A stretch of 64,000 bases of DNA from Erwinia pyri (GCF_030758455.1 NZ_CP132353.1:2294001-2358000); one strand, 5' to 3'; positions 38,701 to 49,062 are shown, counted from the stretch's first letter. A program made the numbers and translations. The notes: generated by a model not told the origin, from the letters alone.

Positions 38701-38875
38701 TCTTACTCTCCTTTCTCTGATGATTAGTCCTCGCGGGCTGCCCCGGCAGGCCGGCGGCTATAATGGCATAAATAAGGGTGCTTATACTATACATCTGACG
38801 TTATTTCGCGGCGGGTAATAGTAGTTAAGTTTAACAAAGAGTAATCTTGCCCTCTCCTCACAGAAAAACAGCGCT

Positions 38876-39604
38876 ATGAACAAAATTGTATTCGTTGAAG
38901 ATGACCAGGAGGTTGGCGAACTGATTGCTGCCTACCTGAACCGTCATGATATTGAAGTGATTGTTGAGAGCCGTGGCGATCGAGCTGAAGCAACGATTGC
39001 GGCAGCCCGACCAGATTTAGTGATGCTGGATATTATGCTACCCGGCAAAGATGGCATGACGCTCTGCCGTGATTTGCGCGCCGGTCAAACCTGGTCTGGC
39101 CCCATCGTGCTGCTGACCTCGCTGGACAGCGACATGAATCATATTCTCTCTCTTGAAATGGGCGCTAACGACTACATTCTGAAAACCACCCCGCCGGCTG
39201 TGCTGCTGGCACGTTTACGGCTGCATTTGCGTCAGGCTGGCAGCAGCAGCCAGAGCGATGAAATTGCGCCTAAAGTGGCGGGACAGAACGCGCTCCGTTT
39301 TGGCACGCTCTCTGTGGATCCGGTCAACCGGCAAGTCACGCTCGGCAGTGAGGTCATTGCCCTTTCCACCGCCGATTTTGACCTGCTGTGGGAGCTGGCC
39401 ACCCACGCTGGTTCGATCCTGAATCGTGATGCGCTGTTAAAAACCCTGCGCGGCGTCAGCTACGATGGCCTGGATCGCAGTATCGACGTGGCTATCTCCC
39501 GACTGCGTAAAAAACTGCTGGATAGCGCCACTGAACCCTATCGCATCAAAACCATCCGTAACAAAGGCTACCTCTTCGCTCCCCATGCGTGGGACGCAAA
39601 ATGA
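38876..39604 (+). CDS. rstA: Response regulator RstA
   Basis: 242 residues, OmpR/PhoB type. Receiver domain with acidic pocket Glu8-Asp9-Asp10 (FVEDDQE), phospho-acceptor Asp52 in LVMLDIMLPGKDG, Thr/Ser switch in VLLTSLDSDMNHI and Lys in YILKTTPP; the winged-helix effector begins about residue 140 and contains LSTADFDLLWELATHAG and SYDGLDRSIDVAISRLRKKL. It is collinear with E. coli RstA. Target genes include asr, found 3 kb downstream with an RstA-box-like site. The stop overlaps the rstB start (ATGA). Confidence 0.97.
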   Translation: MNKIVFVEDDQEVGELIAAYLNRHDIEVIVESRGDRAEATIAAARPDLVMLDIMLPGKDGMTLCRDLRAGQTWSGPIVLLTSLDSDMNHILSLEMGANDYILKTTPPAVLLARLRLHLRQAGSSSQSDEIAPKVAGQNALRFGTLSVDPVNRQVTLGSEVIALSTADFDLLWELATHAGSILNRDALLKTLRGVSYDGLDRSIDVAISRLRKKLLDSATEPYRIKTIRNKGYLFAPHAWDAK

Positions 39605-40905
39605 AAAAACTCTTTATCCAGTTCTATCTTTTGCTGTTTGTCTGCTTTCTCGTAATGGCGATGCTGGTTGGCCTGGTGTACAAATTCACCGCCGAACGGG
39701 CCGGACGACAGTCGATGGACGATCTGATGAAAAGCTCGCTCTATCTGATGCGCAGCGAGCTGCGTGAGATCCCGCCGCGCGACTGGAATAAGACCATCGA
39801 TAATCTGGAGCTGAACCTTTCGTTTAAGCTGCATATTGAACCGATGAGCAAATATCAGCTCGATCCCGTTACCCTGCGGCACCTGCGCGCCGGTGAGATA
39901 GTGGCGCTGGACGATGAGTACACTTTTCTTCAGCATATCCCCCGCAGCCACTATGTGCTGGCGGTAGGCCCAATCCCCTATCTGTTTTTCCTGCATGAGA
40001 TGCGCATTCTGGATATCGTGCTGCTGGCTTTTATCGGTATTTCGCTGGCGCTGCCGGTGTTCATCTGGATGCGGCCGCACTGGAAAGATATGCTGCGACT
40101 GGAAACGGCCGCCCAGCGTTTTGGTCAGGGGCATCTTAACGAGCGCATCCATTTTGACAGCGCCTCCAGCCTGCTGCGGCTTGGCGTGGCCTTTAACCAG
40201 ATGGCGGACAATATCAACACCCTGGTGGCCAGTAAAAAACAGCTGATTGACGGGATTGCTCACGAGCTGCGCACCCCGCTGGTGCGGTTGCGCTACCGGC
40301 TGGAGATGAGCGATAACTTAACGGAGAGTGAGGCTGCGGCCCTGAATCGCGATATTGGTCAGCTTGAATCACTGATCGAAGAGTTGCTGACCTATGCGCG
40401 GCTCGACCGGCCCAAAGTCGATCTTAACCTTCACTCTCTGGATCTGGCTGAATGGCTGCAGGAGCGGCTTGACGATATCCGCACCCTCCACCCTGACTTT
40501 ACGATTGACCTTGATATGCCGCAACGGCATAACACGGGCGTTGCCGATACCCGCCTGATGGAACGCGTGCTGGACAATCTGGTGAACAATGCGTTGCGCT
40601 ACGCCAGTGAACGGCTGCGCGTCAGCCTCTGGTTTGATGGCAATACCGCCTGCCTGCAGGTGGAGGATGACGGACCGGGCATTCCGCCGGACGAGCGGGA
40701 GCGGGTATTTGAACCCTTTGTACGCCTCGACCCCAGCCGTGACCGCGCCACCGGCGGGTGCGGTCTTGGTCTGGCGATTGTTCACTCTGTCGCCCAGGCC
40801 TTTAATGGCTATGTGTTAATTGATGCCAGCCCGCTCGGCGGTGCCAGCGTTCGCTTTTGCTGGCCTGTTGATTTACCCTTATCATCCTCTACAGGCGCTG
40901 CCTGA
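39601..40905 (+). CDS. rstB: Sensor histidine kinase RstB
   Basis: 434 residues from the ATG at 39601, equal to the E. coli start (MKKLFIQFYLLLFVCFLVM); an upstream GTG at 39589 is not needed. Two membrane helices at about 5-25 and 136-157 bracket a periplasmic sensor; HAMP follows, then the DHp helix with His221 in DGIAHELRTPLVRLRYR and the ATPase boxes VLDNLVNNALRYA, VEDDGPGIPPDERE and GGCGLGLAIVHSV. Phosphorylates RstA; in E. coli the pair is part of the PhoP network. Confidence 0.97.
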   Translation: MKKLFIQFYLLLFVCFLVMAMLVGLVYKFTAERAGRQSMDDLMKSSLYLMRSELREIPPRDWNKTIDNLELNLSFKLHIEPMSKYQLDPVTLRHLRAGEIVALDDEYTFLQHIPRSHYVLAVGPIPYLFFLHEMRILDIVLLAFIGISLALPVFIWMRPHWKDMLRLETAAQRFGQGHLNERIHFDSASSLLRLGVAFNQMADNINTLVASKKQLIDGIAHELRTPLVRLRYRLEMSDNLTESEAAALNRDIGQLESLIEELLTYARLDRPKVDLNLHSLDLAEWLQERLDDIRTLHPDFTIDLDMPQRHNTGVADTRLMERVLDNLVNNALRYASERLRVSLWFDGNTACLQVEDDGPGIPPDERERVFEPFVRLDPSRDRATGGCGLGLAIVHSVAQAFNGYVLIDASPLGGASVRFCWPVDLPLSSSTGAA

Positions 40906-40932
40906 CAGCGCAAAAACTTTCCAGGGAGCCTC

Positions 40933-42423
40933 ATGTCAACTGCCTACGCTAACTTAACCCGTACCTTCACCCGCCTTTCACGCTTTGGCCATCTTGCCGC
41001 CATTACCGGCTGGGATATGATGACCATGATGCCGCCCGGCGGCAGCAGCGCCCGGGGGGCGGCCCTTGCTGAACTCAGCGTGCTGCAGCATGAAATCCTG
41101 ACGGCAAAAGAGGTGGGAGAGTGGCTGAATGAAGCGGAACAGGCTTCTTTAAACGACGTTGAACGCACCAACCTGTTTGAGATGCGCCGCGCCTGGCAGC
41201 AGGCCGCCCTGCTTCCCGCCTCGCTGGTGGAAGCGAAATCCGTGGCCGGTTCGCGTTGTGAACACGCCTGGCGCCAGCAGCGGCCCGCCAATGACTGGCA
41301 GGGTTTTTCAGCGAACCTGAAAGAGGTGGTCAAACTCAGCCGCCAGGAAGCGGAAATCCGCTCTCAGGCCAACGGCTGCTCGCGCTACGATGCGCTGCTC
41401 GATATTTATGAGCCGGGCATGACCAGTGCGAAGCTGGATAAAACCTTCGGCGACATCAAAGCCTGGCTGCCAGATTTACTGCAACGTATCGTAGAGAAAC
41501 AGGCGCAGGAAACCGTGGACGTCCCGGTCGGGCCTTTTGCCGTAGAGTCGCAAAAGCAGCTTGGCCTGGCGATCATGAAGCAGCTCGGTTTTGACTTTAA
41601 CGCCGGGCGGCTTGACGTCAGTGCGCACCCCTTCTGCGGCGGCGTGCCGGAAGATGTTCGCATTACCACGCGTTATAACGAGAATGAATTTATCAGCGCC
41701 ATGATGGGCGTGATCCACGAAACGGGCCACGCGCGCTATGAGCAGAATCTGCCGAAGCAGTGGGCAGGCCAGCCGGTTTCGCTGGCGCGTTCGACGGCGA
41801 TCCATGAATCCCAGAGTCTGTTCTTTGAAAAACAGCTTGGACGCAGCGCCGATTTCCTCAGCCTGATCCTGCCGCAGGTTAAGCTGCTGATTGGCGACGG
41901 CCCTGCGCTGGAAGAGTCTAACTTTATCGCTCTGAACCAGCGGGTGAAGCCGGGCCTGATCCGCGTCGACGCGGACGAGGTGAGCTATCCGGCCCATATT
42001 ATTCTGCGCTATGAAATTGAACGTGCGCTGATTGCCGGGGATATTGAGGTCGACGACATTCCTGCCCTGTGGCAGGAAAAAATGCAGGCGCTGCTGGGGC
42101 TGGATACCACTGGCAACTACCGCGACGGCTGCATGCAGGATATTCACTGGACCGATGGCGCATTTGGTTACTTCCCTACCTACACGCTGGGAGCGATGTA
42201 TGCCGCACAGCTCTTCCAGAGCGTGAAAAAAGCGCTGCCGCAGGTCGACGAACTGCTGCGCGAGGGCAATCTGGAGCCGGTATTTGCGTGGCTGCAGCAA
42301 AACATCTGGCAGCACGGCAGCCGTTTCAGCACCCGTCAGCTGATGGAGAACGCGACCGGCGAAGATCTCAACCCTGCTTATTTCCGCCAGCATCTGGAAA
42401 ACCGCTACCTTAACGGTTATTGA
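40933..42423 (+). CDS. M32 family carboxypeptidase (carboxypeptidase Taq)
   Basis: 496 residues, normal for M32. Zinc motif HETGHARYEQ (HExxH variant), then a second conserved segment ARSTAIHESQSLFFEKQLGR with the glutamate ligand, and DEVSYPAHIILRYEIERAL. It removes C-terminal residues from peptides in the cytoplasm. RBS AGGGAG before the ATG. It follows rstB by 28 bp and might be read through from rstAB, but a hairpin follows the gene. Not part of E. coli K-12 near rstAB. Confidence 0.93.
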   Translation: MSTAYANLTRTFTRLSRFGHLAAITGWDMMTMMPPGGSSARGAALAELSVLQHEILTAKEVGEWLNEAEQASLNDVERTNLFEMRRAWQQAALLPASLVEAKSVAGSRCEHAWRQQRPANDWQGFSANLKEVVKLSRQEAEIRSQANGCSRYDALLDIYEPGMTSAKLDKTFGDIKAWLPDLLQRIVEKQAQETVDVPVGPFAVESQKQLGLAIMKQLGFDFNAGRLDVSAHPFCGGVPEDVRITTRYNENEFISAMMGVIHETGHARYEQNLPKQWAGQPVSLARSTAIHESQSLFFEKQLGRSADFLSLILPQVKLLIGDGPALEESNFIALNQRVKPGLIRVDADEVSYPAHIILRYEIERALIAGDIEVDDIPALWQEKMQALLGLDTTGNYRDGCMQDIHWTDGAFGYFPTYTLGAMYAAQLFQSVKKALPQVDELLREGNLEPVFAWLQQNIWQHGSRFSTRQLMENATGEDLNPAYFRQHLENRYLNGY

Positions 42424-42430
42424 TCCCCTT

Positions 42431-42456
42431 AAGAGCAGGCGATCCCGCCTGCTCTT
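42431..42456. terminator. Hairpin after the M32 carboxypeptidase gene
   Basis: AAGAGCAGGC and GCCTGCTCTT form a perfect 10-bp stem with a 6-base loop. There is no T-run afterwards, so it may be a processing or weak termination structure. Confidence 0.55.
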
Positions 42457-42464
42457 CCCGGTTG

Positions 42465-42478
42465 TACAATCCGTTACA
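42465..42478. promoter_or_regulatory. RstA box upstream of asr
   Basis: TACAATCCGTTACA agrees with the RstA consensus TACATNTNGTTACA at all but two fixed positions. It lies 106 bp before the asr start, where RstA acts in E. coli. Confidence 0.72.
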
Positions 42479-42583
42479 CGCCGATACCAATCACTCACTG
42501 AAAGCCCTCACGCCTTCTCATATAGTTGCTCTACCGGCCCCGCAGTGGGCTGATACATGAACTAAACATTTGAGGGTTTTGCA

Positions 42584-43039
42584 ATGAAAAAATTATTTGC
42601 TCTGGTTGTAGCCGCTGCAATGGGTATCTCTTCAATGGCTTTCGCTGCGGAGACTACCGCTGCTCCAGCCGCAACTGCTACCACCGCTGCTCCGGCAAAA
42701 GCGACCACGCACCACAAAAAACATCATAAAGCCGCCGTACAGAAAGCCCAGGCTGCTAAAAAGCACCACAAAAAAGCCGCTAAAAAACCGGCAGAGCAGA
42801 AAGCCCAGGCTGCTAAAAAAGTGCATCACAAAAAAGCAGCTAAGCCAGTAGCGCAGAAAGCTCAGGCAGCTAAAAAAGTGCACCACAAGAAAGCCGCTAA
42901 GCCAGTAGCGCAGAAAGCTCAGGCAGCTAAAAAAGTGCACCACAAGAAAGCCGCTAAGCCAGTAGCACAGAAAGCTCAGGCAGCTAAAAAAGTACACCAC
43001 AAGAAAATGGCTAAGAAAGCCGCTGCGCCTAAAGCGTAA
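42584..43039 (+). CDS. asr: Acid shock protein Asr, expanded repeat form
   Basis: 151 residues, longer than the 102 of E. coli. Signal peptide [21 protein letters not shown], then an Ala/Thr/Pro segment and five 19-residue repeats of the type [19 protein letters not shown], giving an extremely basic Lys/His/Ala protein. Asr is exported to the periplasm, processed, and thought to buffer or bind protons in acid; transcription depends on RstA/PhoB. GAGG lies nine bases before the ATG. The repeat expansion explains the extra length. Confidence 0.95.
   Translation: MKKLFALVVAAAMGISSMAFAAETTAAPAATATTAAPAKATTHHKKHHKAAVQKAQAAKKHHKKAAKKPAEQKAQAAKKVHHKKAAKPVAQKAQAAKKVHHKKAAKPVAQKAQAAKKVHHKKAAKPVAQKAQAAKKVHHKKMAKKAAAPKA
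42740..43024. repeat. Five 57-bp tandem repeats inside asr
   Basis: Unit starts at 42740, 42797, 42854, 42911 and 42968 (each CAGAAAG), exactly 57 bp apart, so the reading frame is kept. Units 3 and 4 are almost identical in DNA; units 1, 2 and 5 diverge more, suggesting recent duplication in the middle. Confidence 0.93.
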
Positions 43040-43084
43040 TTAATGAAGCGGGAGCCTGGCTCCCCCCTCAACATGATTTAATAC

Positions 43085-43114
43085 AAACACCCGGATTATT
43101 CCGGGTGTTTCTTT
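43085..43114 (+). terminator. Terminator of asr
   Basis: AAACACCCGG (43085-43094) and CCGGGTGTTT (43101-43110) form a 10-bp stem with a 6-base loop followed by CTTTC, just before ydgU. Confidence 0.85.
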
Positions 43115-43126
43115 CCTGGAGATCGG

Positions 43127-43210
43127 ATGATGGTACGCCGCTATTTATTCGAAATTATCCTGGGCTTTATGATCGTCTGCGGGGTTATTGCCGCCAGCTT
43201 TTATCTTTAA
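43127..43210 (+). CDS. ydgU: Small membrane protein YdgU
   Basis: 27 residues (26 from the second ATG at 43130), MMVRRYLFEIILGFMIVCGV continuing to SFYL. It aligns with E. coli YdgU (MVGRYRFEFILIILILCALI...), also 27 residues and also located between asr and ydgD. One hydrophobic helix preceded by two Arg suggests an N-in inner-membrane miniprotein. GGAG lies five to eight bases upstream. Function unknown in E. coli; the conserved spacing behind the asr terminator suggests partial read-through or its own promoter. Confidence 0.85.
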   Translation: MMVRRYLFEIILGFMIVCGVIAASFYL

Positions 43211-43324
43211 CTTGCGTAGCGTGCTGATATTCCAAATTAAACTCCCTTTTTTACCGCTATCCGTCTATAGTTATTATCACGCCGTGGTTAACCCTTACTC
43301 TTCATTCTCCACTCAGAGAGAAAC

Positions 43325-44140
43325 ATGCGCCTGACAGCTGTTTTTTTAATTGGATGCTTAGCCTGTTCTTTTTATTCCCATGCTGACGATGATGATGAAA
43401 GTCCGAGCGCAGCTGATGTCAAAACGCTCTTCTTTGGTCATGACGATCGAAAAGCGGTGGCTGATACCGCCAGCCAACCCTGGGAGGCTATTGGTCAACT
43501 GGAAACCGCCAGCGGCAATCTCTGTAGCGCCACGCTGATCTCGGCCCACCTGGTGCTGACCGCCGGCCACTGTCTGTTGGCGCCACCGGGTAAAATAGAC
43601 AAAGCTATCGCCCTGCGCTTTATTTCAACCAATAAAGGCCACTGGCGTTACGAAATTCATGATATTGAAACACGTGTCGATGCTGAATTAGGTCATAAGC
43701 TGAAAGCTGACGGCGACGGCTGGATCGTGCCCTCTTCCGCCGCGCCTTACGATTATGGCCTGGTGATATTACATAATCCGCCCTCGGGTATTACCCCCAT
43801 CCCGCTGTTCGACGGCAGCCGCAGCGATTTAACTGCCGCGCTGAAAGCAGAAGATCGCAAAGTGACGCAGGCAGGCTACCCGCTGGATCACCTTGAAACG
43901 CTCTACTCTCACAGCAACTGTCTGGTGACCGGATGGGCGCAGAAAGGGGTGCTGTCGCACCAGTGCGATACGTTACCCGGTGACAGCGGATCGCCGCTAC
44001 TGTTGCAGGTGGATAACGTCTGGCAGCTGATTGCCGTGCAAAGCTCGGCGCCGGCGGCTAAAGATCGCTATCAGGCGGATAACCGCGCCATCGCCGTCAC
44101 CGCGTTTCGCGATAATCTGGAAGCGTTAGCGCAGGAATAA
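43325..44140 (+). CDS. ydgD: Periplasmic trypsin-like serine protease YdgD
   Basis: 271 residues; E. coli YdgD is 273. Signal peptide [20 protein letters not shown]. Chymotrypsin-fold triad: His in [10 protein letters not shown], Asp in [12 protein letters not shown], and Ser in [14 protein letters not shown], with paired cysteines. A secreted endopeptidase of unknown substrate. In E. coli it has been connected with processing of the Asr protein by context; here also asr-ydgU-ydgD are consecutive, which is the basis for that inference. A strong terminator lies at 44236-44269. Confidence 0.92.
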   Translation: MRLTAVFLIGCLACSFYSHADDDDESPSAADVKTLFFGHDDRKAVADTASQPWEAIGQLETASGNLCSATLISAHLVLTAGHCLLAPPGKIDKAIALRFISTNKGHWRYEIHDIETRVDAELGHKLKADGDGWIVPSSAAPYDYGLVILHNPPSGITPIPLFDGSRSDLTAALKAEDRKVTQAGYPLDHLETLYSHSNCLVTGWAQKGVLSHQCDTLPGDSGSPLLLQVDNVWQLIAVQSSAPAAKDRYQADNRAIAVTAFRDNLEALAQE

Positions 44141-44235
44141 ACACCAGAGCGTAATACCTTCTGCTCTTATGCAGCCATGCGGCGCGGCTGTATTTACCAA
44201 TACCACAGCGCGTCGGCTATTTACGCGGCATGTAA

Positions 44236-44269
44236 AAAAAGGCAGCAGATGAAAATCTGCTGCCTTTTT
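44236..44269. terminator. Bidirectional terminator between ydgD and hrpA
   Basis: AAAAAGGCAGCAGAT (44236-44250) and ATCTGCTGCCTTTTT (44255-44269), a 15-bp perfect stem with a GAAA tetraloop, in the gap between convergent genes. Confidence 0.95.
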
Positions 44270-44291
44270 GCGATCAACGTTTAGCTTGCCG

Positions 44292-47200
44292 TTATACTAC
44301 GATCTCATCCATTGCCTGCTGGATACGCTTCTCTGAAACCGGATAGGGCGTACCAAGCTGCTGGGCGAAGTAGCTGACGCGAAGCTCCTCAATCATCCAG
44401 CGGACATCTTTCACATCTTCATCCTCACGGCGAAGCGGCGGCAGCTTGTTGTACCAGGTGTTCCACGCCTGCTGTATGTTCTCCACCTTCAGCATTCTGG
44501 CACGATCGCTGTGCGGATCGACCGGCAGCTTTTCCAGACGGCGTTCAATCGCGTTCAGGTAACGTAGCGTATCTGAAAGACGCTTCCAGCCGTTCTGGGT
44601 CACAAACCCTTTGTAGACCAGCCCGGACATCTGCGCTTTGATATCAGAGAGGGCCAGCGCCATGGTCATATCCACGCGCCCTTTCAGTCGCTTGTTGATG
44701 TTGAAGACCGCAGTGAGGATCTGCTCCACCTTTTTCGCAATATCAACCACTGTATCGTTCAGCTCTGCGCGTACTTTTTCGTGCAGGGCTGCAAAACCCG
44801 CTTCCTGCCAGCTTGGACCGCCATGTTCAGCAATCAGCTTATCCACGCCGCAGGCGATGCAGTCATCAATCAGATCCAGCACCTTGCCGTAAGGGTTAAA
44901 GTAGAGCCCCAGCTTGGCTTTGTTCGGCAGCTTTTCATGCAGATATTTAATCGGCGACGGGATATTCAGCAGCAGCAAACGGCGCTGCCCGCGCCACATC
45001 GCTTTCCTCTGCTCGTGTTGAGAATCAAACAGCCGGATGGCGACGCTATCCTTTTCATCCACCAGCGCAGGCCAGGCCTTCATGCTGTAATTACCGCGCT
45101 TTTGCTCGAAATGGTCGGGCAGATCGCCAAAGCTCCAGATATGCAGCCCGCTCTGTTCCAGCCCGTCATCCGCCACCAGCGACAGCGTCTCCTGCACCTT
45201 GCCTTTCAGCTGCAGCTTGAGTGCGGCAAGGTCGCGCCCCTCATTCAGCTTGCGGTTGTTTTCATCCACTACCCGGAAGGTGATTTTAAGGTGATCGGGC
45301 ACCTGATCCCACTGCCAGGCCTCCCGATCAATGGTGATGCCGGTCATGCGCCGGAACTCGCGCTCCAGCGCTTCCAGCAGGGGCAGCGCCAGCGGCGTAA
45401 CGCGGCCTAAAAATGCTTCAGCATAGTTAGGTGCTGGTACCAGATTACGGCGCACCGGTTTTGGCAGCGATTTGATCAGGGCAATAATCAACTCACGGCG
45501 CAGGCCGGGGATCTGCCACTCAAAGCCGCCCTCTTCAACCTGATTCAGCAACGGCAGCGGAATATGTACCGTCACTCCGTCCGCATCCGTTCCCGGCTCG
45601 AACTGATAACTCAGACGCAGTTTAAGATTGCCCTGCTGCCAGAAGTTCGGGTAATCGAGCTTGCTGACGTCGTTAGCACCCTCTTTAATCAGCATCTCTT
45701 TAGCGAAATTCAGCCGCTCCGGCTCTTCACGGCTCGCCTGCTTCCACCAGCTGTCGAAATGGCGTGCCGAGACAACTTCATGCGGAATACGCCGATCGTA
45801 AAAGGTAAACAGCGTCTCGTCATCCACCAGAATATCGCGACGGCGGGACTTATGCTCCAGCTCCTCCACTTCCTCACGCAGTTTCAGGTTGGCGCGGAAA
45901 AAGGCGTGGCGAGTCTGCCAGTCGCCTTCGACCAGCGCATGGCGAATAAACAGTTCGCGGGACAGAACCGGATCGATCTGGCTGTAATTAACCTTGCGGG
46001 CGGCCACGATGGGCAGCCCGTACAGCGTCACTTTTTCACTGGCCATCACCGCGCCCTGCGCTTTTTCCCAGTGTGGCTCGCTGTAGCTGCGCTTAATCAG
46101 ATGCTGGGCGACCGGCTCAATCCATTCCGGGTCGATGCGGGCGGCAATGCGCCCCCACAACCGGCTGGTCTCGACCAGTTCTGCCACAATGGTCCATTTA
46201 GGCGGCTTCTTGAATAGCCCGGATCCGGGGAAAATAGCAAAACGGGCATTACGCGCGCCGGTATACTCCTGCTTATCGGCATCTTTCTGGCCGATATGGG
46301 AGAGGAGTCCGGTAAGCAGCGCCGTGTGCACGCCGCGGAAATCCGCCGGCTCACTGTTTAGCGGGATGCCCTGCTCACGCACGACCTGACGCAGCTGGGT
46401 GTAGATATCCTGCCATTCGCGCACGCGCAGATAATTAAGATACTCCATCTTGCAGAGGCGGCGGAACTGGCTGGAGGAGAGCGCCTTTTGCTGCTCTTGC
46501 AGATAGTCCCACAGGTTTACGAACGACAGGAAATCGGACTCTTTATCCGCAAAGCGGGCATGCTTTTCATCAGAAGCCTGCTTCTTCTCCGCCGGCCGCT
46601 CACGCGGGTCCTGAATAGAGAGCGCCGCGGTGATGATCATCACCTCCCGCGTACAGGCGTAGCGCTGGGCTTCCAGCACCATTTTGGCCAGACGGGGATC
46701 CACCGGCAGCTGCGCCAGCGAGCGGCCCGCGGGGGTTAACTTGTAGTGCTGATTTTCACTCTGGGTAATGGCGCCCAGCTCTTCCAGCAGCTTGACGCCA
46801 TCCTGAATATTGCGCTTATCTGGCGCCTCCACAAAGGGGAACGCGCCGATATCGCCCAGACCCAGCGCGGTCATTTGCAGAATGACCGAGGCCAGATTGG
46901 TGCGCAGAATTTCCGGGTCGGTAAACGCCGGACGATTGATGAAATCCTCTTCTGAATAGAGACGAATGCAGATCCCTTCAGAGACACGGCCACAGCGGCC
47001 TTTACGCTGATTAGCCGAAGCCTGAGAAACCGGTTCGATAGGCAGGCGCTGCACCTTGGTGCGGAAGCTGTAGCGGCTGATACGCGCCGTGCCCGGATCG
47101 ATAACATATTTGATGCCCGGCACGGTCAGCGAGGTTTCTGCCACGTTGGTCGCCAGCACGATACGCCTGCCGGTGTGGGACTGGAACACGCGGTTTTGCT

Positions 47201-48191
47201 CGGCATTCGACAGACGGGCGTAGAGCGGCAGGATCTCGGTATGAGCCAGATCGCGCCGGTTGAGCGCATCGGCCGTATCGCGAATTTCGCGCTCGCCGCT
47301 CATAAAGATCAGAATATCGCCGCGGCTCTCTTTACCCAGCTCGTCCACCGCATCAAAAATCGCCTGGAGCTGATCGCGATCGGTATCATCAGCCTCTTCC
47401 ACCACCGGACGGTAACGCACCTCAACCGGATAAGTTCTGCCGGAAACTTCAATCACCGGTGCATTGTTGAAATGCTTCGAGAAGCGCTGTGGGTCGATGG
47501 TCGCGGAGGTGATGATCACTTTTAAATCGGGGCGACGCGGCAACAGCTCCCGCAGATAACCGAGCAAGAAATCGATATTCAGGCTGCGTTCGTGCGCCTC
47601 ATCGATAATGATGGTGTCGTACTGCATCAGCAGCCGGTCCTGCTGAATTTCAGCCAGCAGAATACCGTCGGTCATCAACTTGACCTGGGTGGTTTCACTC
47701 ACCTGGTCGTTAAAACGGACTTTATAACCGATGCAGCCACCAAGGCTGGTCTCCAGCTCCTCGGCAATGCGGTCTGCCACGGTGCGCGCAGCCAGGCGGC
47801 GCGGCTGGGTGTGGCCAATCAGCCCGGTGATGCCCCTGCCCAGTTCCAGACAAATTTTGGGTAGCTGAGTGGTTTTACCTGAGCCTGTTTCACCAGCAAC
47901 AATCACCACCTGATTATCGCGAATGGCGTCCGCAATATCCTGTTTCTTCTGGCTGACCGGCAGGTTTTCCGGATAGCGAATGGTCGGCGTAGCGGCGCGA
48001 CGCTGAGCTACCCGCGCTTCAGCCAGGGTGATTTCTGCAGCCAGTTCATCAGCAATAGCCTGCAGGGCGGCTGGCTTACTCACTTTTTTAGCCCCGTGCA
48101 GACGCTTCAGCAACCGCTGGCGATCGCGCAGCATAACGGCGTCCAGACGGGGAAAGAGCGTGGCAAGGGGCGATTGCGGTGTTATCGACAT
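44292..48191 (-). CDS. hrpA: ATP-dependent RNA helicase HrpA (DEAH box)
   Basis: 1299 residues from the ATG at 48191 (MSITPQSPL); a TTG three codons earlier is also open but no clear RBS decides. Helicase motifs: I VAGETGSGKTTQLPK (about 100), II DEAHERSLN, III ITSATID, V VLATNVAETSLTVPG, VI QRKGRCGRVSEG; a long C-terminal region typical of HrpA (DUF3418) ends SYFAQQLGTPYPVSEKR. E. coli HrpA resolves stalled and collided ribosomes and processes mRNAs. Monocistronic, convergent to ydgD. Confidence 0.97.
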   Translation of the reverse strand: MSITPQSPLATLFPRLDAVMLRDRQRLLKRLHGAKKVSKPAALQAIADELAAEITLAEARVAQRRAATPTIRYPENLPVSQKKQDIADAIRDNQVVIVAGETGSGKTTQLPKICLELGRGITGLIGHTQPRRLAARTVADRIAEELETSLGGCIGYKVRFNDQVSETTQVKLMTDGILLAEIQQDRLLMQYDTIIIDEAHERSLNIDFLLGYLRELLPRRPDLKVIITSATIDPQRFSKHFNNAPVIEVSGRTYPVEVRYRPVVEEADDTDRDQLQAIFDAVDELGKESRGDILIFMSGEREIRDTADALNRRDLAHTEILPLYARLSNAEQNRVFQSHTGRRIVLATNVAETSLTVPGIKYVIDPGTARISRYSFRTKVQRLPIEPVSQASANQRKGRCGRVSEGICIRLYSEEDFINRPAFTDPEILRTNLASVILQMTALGLGDIGAFPFVEAPDKRNIQDGVKLLEELGAITQSENQHYKLTPAGRSLAQLPVDPRLAKMVLEAQRYACTREVMIITAALSIQDPRERPAEKKQASDEKHARFADKESDFLSFVNLWDYLQEQQKALSSSQFRRLCKMEYLNYLRVREWQDIYTQLRQVVREQGIPLNSEPADFRGVHTALLTGLLSHIGQKDADKQEYTGARNARFAIFPGSGLFKKPPKWTIVAELVETSRLWGRIAARIDPEWIEPVAQHLIKRSYSEPHWEKAQGAVMASEKVTLYGLPIVAARKVNYSQIDPVLSRELFIRHALVEGDWQTRHAFFRANLKLREEVEELEHKSRRRDILVDDETLFTFYDRRIPHEVVSARHFDSWWKQASREEPERLNFAKEMLIKEGANDVSKLDYPNFWQQGNLKLRLSYQFEPGTDADGVTVHIPLPLLNQVEEGGFEWQIPGLRRELIIALIKSLPKPVRRNLVPAPNYAEAFLGRVTPLALPLLEALEREFRRMTGITIDREAWQWDQVPDHLKITFRVVDENNRKLNEGRDLAALKLQLKGKVQETLSLVADDGLEQSGLHIWSFGDLPDHFEQKRGNYSMKAWPALVDEKDSVAIRLFDSQHEQRKAMWRGQRRLLLLNIPSPIKYLHEKLPNKAKLGLYFNPYGKVLDLIDDCIACGVDKLIAEHGGPSWQEAGFAALHEKVRAELNDTVVDIAKKVEQILTAVFNINKRLKGRVDMTMALALSDIKAQMSGLVYKGFVTQNGWKRLSDTLRYLNAIERRLEKLPVDPHSDRARMLKVENIQQAWNTWYNKLPPLRREDEDVKDVRWMIEELRVSYFAQQLGTPYPVSEKRIQQAMDEIVV

Positions 48192-48379
48192 AAAATTCAA
48201 AACTCGCTAACTGCCGGGCGTGCGGCAGACGATGGGGATAAAAATTTTGCCTATTGTAGCACAGACAAACACTTAGCTCTGGCTCTGCGCGGGTAAGCTT
48301 GTTCAGTAATTTCGAACATAGCCCTCAGAATATTGCACTATCACTGAGAATCGATTATCCCTAGAGTGTAAAGCATTGA

Positions 48380-49021
<642 letters not shown>

Positions 49022-49040
49022 CGCCAGAGATGACAGAGAA

Positions 49041-49062
49041 GCAGCCTGCGGGCTGCTTTTTT
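49041..49062 (+). terminator. Terminator of azoR
   Basis: GCAGCC (49041-49046) and GGCTGC (49051-49056) around TGCG, followed by six T; it reaches the convergent ydbL stop. Confidence 0.9.

Noticed and set aside
38828..38845. PhoP box before rstA
   Set aside because: GTTTA-like pieces are present but no pair matches the (T/G)GTTTA-N5 direct repeat well enough.
41476..42498. 340-codon open frame on the minus strand within the M32 carboxypeptidase gene
   Set aside because: Antisense to an intact catalytic gene with HETGH; no family features or RBS.
42632..43000. Cys/Phe-rich minus-strand ORF in asr
   Set aside because: Result of reading the Lys/His repeats backwards; asr itself is well established.
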